The notes under the pieces are model-generated. The model was given only the letters and a program-made list of their open reading frames with translations, was not told the DNA's origin and made no database searches. A stretch of DNA of 8,260 nucleotides, taken from NCBI GenBank assembly GCA_047620825.1, contig JBLHOC010000141.1, forward strand, positions 1 to 8,260, given 5' to 3'. This DNA comes from UBA987 sp047620825 (GTDB lineage Bacteria; Bacteroidota; Bacteroidia; NS11-12g; UBA9320). The translations under genes and the position numbers were made by a program. Below are positions 5,979-8,260 of the stretch, one piece after another (position 1 is the stretch's first letter; each line of letters opens with the position of its first letter).

Positions 5979-6719
5979 TTGATTTATCACCCACATAAAT
6001 CCAATATAAAACGTAGCATTTAGTTTGGGGTTTTGATCGAAAGCCATGATTGGGAGTCCTTGCGGAAAATAGTCTAAACTACCACCAACATTCACTCGCT
6101 TAGACACTTGTGCAAATTCGTCCCACGAAAATGCTACATTAAAATGACCAACAACGCCTGGTCTATATTCCAAAGCGCCCCAACCCTCTCCATTTTTAGA
6201 ATACCCAATGATGTCTTCAGAGGTTGGTACATCGCCACGTGAATATTTTATAGTTTTGACAGTTTTCTGATCGTTTTCAAGCGTTTCAATCCTCAGGTAA
6301 ACAGGTCGTTGCAGACCAATTGACAAACCTAAAGCACCTTGAATGTCAATGGCTATATCGTTTTGAAGATTTGGCTTGACCAATGTTAAGGAAACACCAC
6401 TGGCTGCTCGTAGTACTGCCGTGTGAAACAGTTTGCCATATACATAAGGCATTTTATTCTCTACTTTATGGTTGACAATTTTAGATTCGTTCGTGTGTTT
6501 GAAAGACCCAAAGTCAACATAATAATATCTATCGAAATGCTTATAAGAAAAATTTTGTTGCTGATATGCGAAGCCAAAACCATTGCTTTTGACTTGAAAA
6601 CCCATCCCATAACTTTTAGTTTTAGATAAAAACTCGCTGTTTTGTGCTTGACATATAATTGGCAAAGCCATTAACGCAGCAAAACATAGGTTATGGAAAT
6701 ATCTTTGAATCAATTGCAA
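5973..6719 (-). CDS. Bacteroidota outer-membrane beta-barrel-like protein, function unknown
   Basis: The 248-residue product starts with a signal peptide: R6 and H9, a hydrophobic core at 11-23, and a likely cut after Q-A-Q (24-26). The mature part alternates polar and hydrophobic residues, as in short beta-strands, with many Tyr and Phe. It ends F-Y-I-G-F-M-W-V near 237-244, as expected for a barrel. Segments such as V-K-S-N-G-F-G-F (43-50), Y-V-Y-G-K-L (92-97), R-P-V-Y-L-R-I (138-144) and D-Y-F-P-Q-G-L-P-I-M-A-F (216-227) recall a conserved Bacteroidota family that I know only as hypothetical outer-membrane proteins. The start is TTG 6717-6719, or a second TTG six bases on; TAA lies directly upstream, and the first ATG (codon 17) would destroy the signal peptide. 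It is divergent from the OsmC-family gene 49 bases away. Confidence 0.8.
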   Translation of the reverse strand: MQLIQRYFHNLCFAALMALPIICQAQNSEFLSKTKSYGMGFQVKSNGFGFAYQQQNFSYKHFDRYYYVDFGSFKHTNESKIVNHKVENKMPYVYGKLFHTAVLRAASGVSLTLVKPNLQNDIAIDIQGALGLSIGLQRPVYLRIETLENDQKTVKTIKYSRGDVPTSEDIIGYSKNGEGWGALEYRPGVVGHFNVAFSWDEFAQVSKRVNVGGSLDYFPQGLPIMAFDQNPKLNATFYIGFMWVINQG

Positions 6720-6724
6720 TTAAT
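6709..6724. repeat. Near-palindrome ATCAATTGCAATTAAT at the divergent gene pair
   Basis: The central ten bases are a perfect palindrome, and 14 of 16 positions are symmetric overall. It covers the TTG start of the beta-barrel gene and the upstream edge of the candidate OsmC-family promoter. A protein bound here could affect both divergent genes. AT-rich palindromes of this size also arise by chance. Confidence 0.3.
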
Positions 6725-6745
6725 AGACGTAAAGATACAACTTTG
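6714..6745 (+). promoter_or_regulatory. Weak candidate promoter for the OsmC-family gene
   Basis: TTGC (6714-6717), a 20-base spacer and CAACTTTG (6738-6745) resemble the Bacteroidota promoter pattern, with mismatches in both boxes (the -7 box has one, C for T). Transcription would begin around 6751, about 18 bases before ATG 6769. On the opposite strand TATCTTTA near 6735-6728 is an equally weak -7 candidate for the beta-barrel gene. Confidence 0.25.
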
Positions 6746-6768
6746 AAAAATCATTAACAAGTCGACAA

Positions 6769-7176
6769 ATGCGCTACACTTCAGCTGTAAACTACCAAGG
6801 AGGATTACGAACAGAAGCGATTCATCTAAAATCAAACGAAATTGTACGTACCGATGCCCCAATCGACAATAATGGAAAAGGAGCATTGTTTTCGCCAACA
6901 GATCTTATGGCAACGTCACTTGCGAGTTGCATGTTGACTGTAATGGGCATATCTGCCGAAGCGTGTGGCATAGCATTCCAACACGTTTCAGCGAAAGTCG
7001 AAAAGATCATGGCTTCAGGCCCACGTAGAATCTCAGAATTAATCGTATTAATTGAAATCACCCATGACTGGAGTGACAAAGAAAAAACCCATATGCAAAA
7101 AATTGCTTTAAACTGTCCTGTGGCTAAAAGCCTTCACAGTTCAATTGTTCAGAATGTAGAATTTAGATATCTCTAA
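6769..7176 (+). CDS. OsmC/Ohr-family peroxide-reducing protein
   Basis: OsmC and Ohr proteins are cytoplasmic, dimeric, thiol-dependent peroxidases that reduce organic hydroperoxides. The 135 residues match the family length. F-S-P-T-D-L-M-A-T-S-L-A-S-C54 carries the expected peroxidatic cysteine, and L-N-C116-P-V-A-K-S-L the resolving one; both are present, so the active site looks complete. The N-terminal strand region Y-x-G-G-L-R-T-E-A-x-H19 with the later S-N-E/R-T-D-A-P fits the broader OsmC/YhfA-like branch rather than classical Ohr, so I give no gene symbol. ATG 6769 follows an A-rich leader. It is divergent from the beta-barrel gene and converges with the small lipoprotein gene, with only seven bases between the two stop codons. 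Its physiological substrate and regulator cannot be read from the sequence. Confidence 0.93.
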   Translation: MRYTSAVNYQGGLRTEAIHLKSNEIVRTDAPIDNNGKGALFSPTDLMATSLASCMLTVMGISAEACGIAFQHVSAKVEKIMASGPRRISELIVLIEITHDWSDKEKTHMQKIALNCPVAKSLHSSIVQNVEFRYL

Positions 7177-7183
7177 AGAACTC

Positions 7184-7321
7184 TTATTCGTTGTGGTTAT
7201 CGTTTTGCTCCATCATCCCAAAGTTATTCGGACAACCTCTATCACCACGACGAGACCCACAAGATGAAAGTAATGCCACCATCAATAATGTTACACAAAC
7301 GATACTCAATGCCTTTTTCAT
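7184..7321 (-). CDS. Small lipoprotein, 45 residues
   Basis: ATG 7319-7321 opens a 45-codon frame ending at TAA 7184-7186. The N-terminus is a textbook lipoprotein signal: M-K-K-A, a hydrophobic stretch 5-18, then the lipobox L18-S-S-C21-G, so Cys21 should be lipidated after cleavage by signal peptidase II. The mature peptide would be only 25 residues, with G-S-R-R-G-D-R-G-C30-P-N-N-F-G and a polar Gln/Asn/His-rich tail. The second cysteine, C30, is notable. It resembles short Cys-Gly-Ser-Arg-Gly-type lipoproteins I associate with Bacteroidota; no function is known to me. Basic rather than acidic residues follow the lipidated Cys, so the acidic surface-export signal described in this phylum is absent. 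The gene ends seven bases from the OsmC-family stop and starts 28 bases from the divergent methyltransferase gene. TTACTTTG (7387-7380, minus) is a possible -7 box. Confidence 0.75.
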   Translation of the reverse strand: MKKALSIVCVTLLMVALLSSCGSRRGDRGCPNNFGMMEQNDNHNE

Positions 7322-7349
7322 ATAATCCTTATTTTAGTGAACGCCTTTT

Positions 7350-8260
7350 ATGAACAACGCTCCACTGCATAATTTAGTGCAAAGTAATGAAATAATTGAG
7401 TTACTAAAAAACAAAGCAGCTCAAGACTTTTTAACACTACACTTCACGGAAAAGCCTGACCATTTGTCGCTTACCTACTCAGGCAAGGTTGATTTTGATT
7501 TAACCAAACTTACCCAAATCTTACATTTGTATCAGAAAGCAGCTACTAAAATTCCGTTGTGGGTACAAAACATGTGCGCTATGCATGCAAAAAGCTATGC
7601 GCAATGCTCCCATTGGGAAGTGGCCAGGTTTAAATCAACACTGTTCAAAGGAACTCATTTGCTAGATTTGACTGCGGGATTAGGTGTAGATTCCTTTTAC
7701 TTCTCAAAGTCTTTCAGTCAAATTACAAGTGTTGAACGAGACTTAGAAACACATCAATATGCTGTTTACAACGCAAATAAACTTGGAGTTACCAACATCA
7801 ATTTTATCCAACAGGATTTAAAATCCTTTCAATTTTCGGGCAGGTACGACGTCATATATCTCGACCCGGATCGGAGAGTTAATCAAAAATTCCAGCAAAA
7901 AGACTTGGCATCTTATTCTCCAAATATTTTAGAATGGCATGAAATACTACTCAAACGTTGCGACCATTTATTAATCAAACTAAGTCCAATGTTAGACATC
8001 ACCTTCCTTGAAACTGCTTTACCAAAACTATCTAACACCTACGTGATCGGTTACAAAAATGAAGTTAAAGAGATTCTCATCCACCTAACAAATAAAGAAG
8101 TTGACAAACCCATTAGACATGCAGTAGACATAAACGACCTTGTGTCAACGGTATATACATCAGAGCGCACAACGCTACCCAACACGACACAAATCAATGG
8201 CCAATACTTACTGGAACCTTCTAAAGCTTTAATCAAAACAGGCCTTGCCAATACATATTG
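7350..8260 (+). CDS. Class I SAM methyltransferase with C-terminal THUMP-like domain (runs off right edge)
   Basis: ATG 7350 opens 303 codons with no stop, so the C-terminus is missing. The first ~95 residues are mostly helical (Q-x-F-L near 29-32). A methyltransferase core follows: motif I D106-L-T-A-G-L-G-V-D114, V-E129-R-D after beta-2, Q-Q-D after beta-3, and Y-L-D172-P-D-R-R at motif IV, the catalytic loop. L-I-K-L-S-P-M-L lies at beta-5. Y286-L-L-E-P-S and L-I-K-T-G-L near the edge match the start of the THUMP-like domain found in Bacteroidota relatives. The D-P-D-R-R loop differs from the D/N-P-P-[YF] of N6-adenine enzymes. By family, an RNA substrate is plausible but unproven. Only 28 bases separate its start from the divergent lipoprotein gene; TATTTTAG at 7329-7336 is a weak -7 candidate. 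Confidence 0.88.
   Translation, partial: MNNAPLHNLVQSNEIIELLKNKAAQDFLTLHFTEKPDHLSLTYSGKVDFDLTKLTQILHLYQKAATKIPLWVQNMCAMHAKSYAQCSHWEVARFKSTLFKGTHLLDLTAGLGVDSFYFSKSFSQITSVERDLETHQYAVYNANKLGVTNINFIQQDLKSFQFSGRYDVIYLDPDRRVNQKFQQKDLASYSPNILEWHEILLKRCDHLLIKLSPMLDITFLETALPKLSNTYVIGYKNEVKEILIHLTNKEVDKPIRHAVDINDLVSTVYTSERTTLPNTTQINGQYLLEPSKALIKTGLANTY

Noticed and set aside
5940..5980. Intrinsic terminator after the beta-barrel gene
   Set aside because: The stem-loop is real but no T-run follows it, so I list it only as a hairpin.
6710..6898. 62-codon minus-strand open frame overlapping the divergent gap
   Set aside because: It overlaps the start of two better-supported genes in other frames and has no recognisable features.
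6822..7079. 85-codon minus-strand open frame
   Set aside because: Shadow of the OsmC-family gene, which keeps both active cysteines.
8051..8251. 66-codon minus-strand open frame at the right edge
   Set aside because: Antisense to the methyltransferase/THUMP-like gene, whose motifs run through the same bases.

Overview
This is an AT-rich chromosomal segment that almost certainly comes from a member of the Bacteroidota, most likely near Flavobacteriales or a related order. Four observations support this. A 907-residue exported protein ends in a type IX secretion (T9SS) sorting domain. A -33/-7 promoter of the Bacteroidota type (TTTG, about 19 bases, TAnnTTTG) lies upstream of it. There is a Bacteroidota-style outer-membrane barrel protein and a tiny lipoprotein. 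Leaders are A-rich and lack a Shine-Dalgarno sequence. I see no tRNA, rRNA, IS element, CRISPR array or phage gene; this looks like ordinary core/accessory chromosome.

Minus strand, from right to left: an outer-membrane beta-barrel-like protein (5973-6719); its neighbour, a T9SS-exported beta-propeller protein with its own promoter and a near-perfect terminator (3138-5861); a spermidine-synthase-like methyltransferase-fold protein (2435-3049); a possible tiny ORF (2337-2435); a small heat-shock protein (1874-2317) with a strong terminator; a GTG-started AlbA_2/Schlafen-like regulator (1180-1806) closely followed by purQ (455-1147); and the N-terminal part of a zinc-ribbon protein leaving the window on the left (1-339).

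On the right, an OsmC-family peroxide-reducing protein (6769-7176) runs on the plus strand and meets a 45-residue lipoprotein gene tail to tail (7184-7321, minus). That lipoprotein gene is divergent, by 28 bases, from a THUMP-like-domain methyltransferase gene (7350 to the right edge, plus, incomplete).

The genes do not form one pathway. They mix purine synthesis, protein and peroxide stress, cell-surface functions and RNA/small-molecule methylation. The points most worth checking are two 15-bp direct repeats exactly 42 bp apart just upstream of the candidate heat-shock promoter, overlapping a possible 32-residue ORF; two strong terminators placed within a few tens of bases of the next gene's start; and a regulator gene apparently transcribed together with purQ. 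Two genes have longer open frames with TTG starts; for both I chose internal ATG codons, because the upstream extension contains a terminator (methyltransferase gene) or is low-complexity sequence before a family-typical N-terminus (heat-shock gene).
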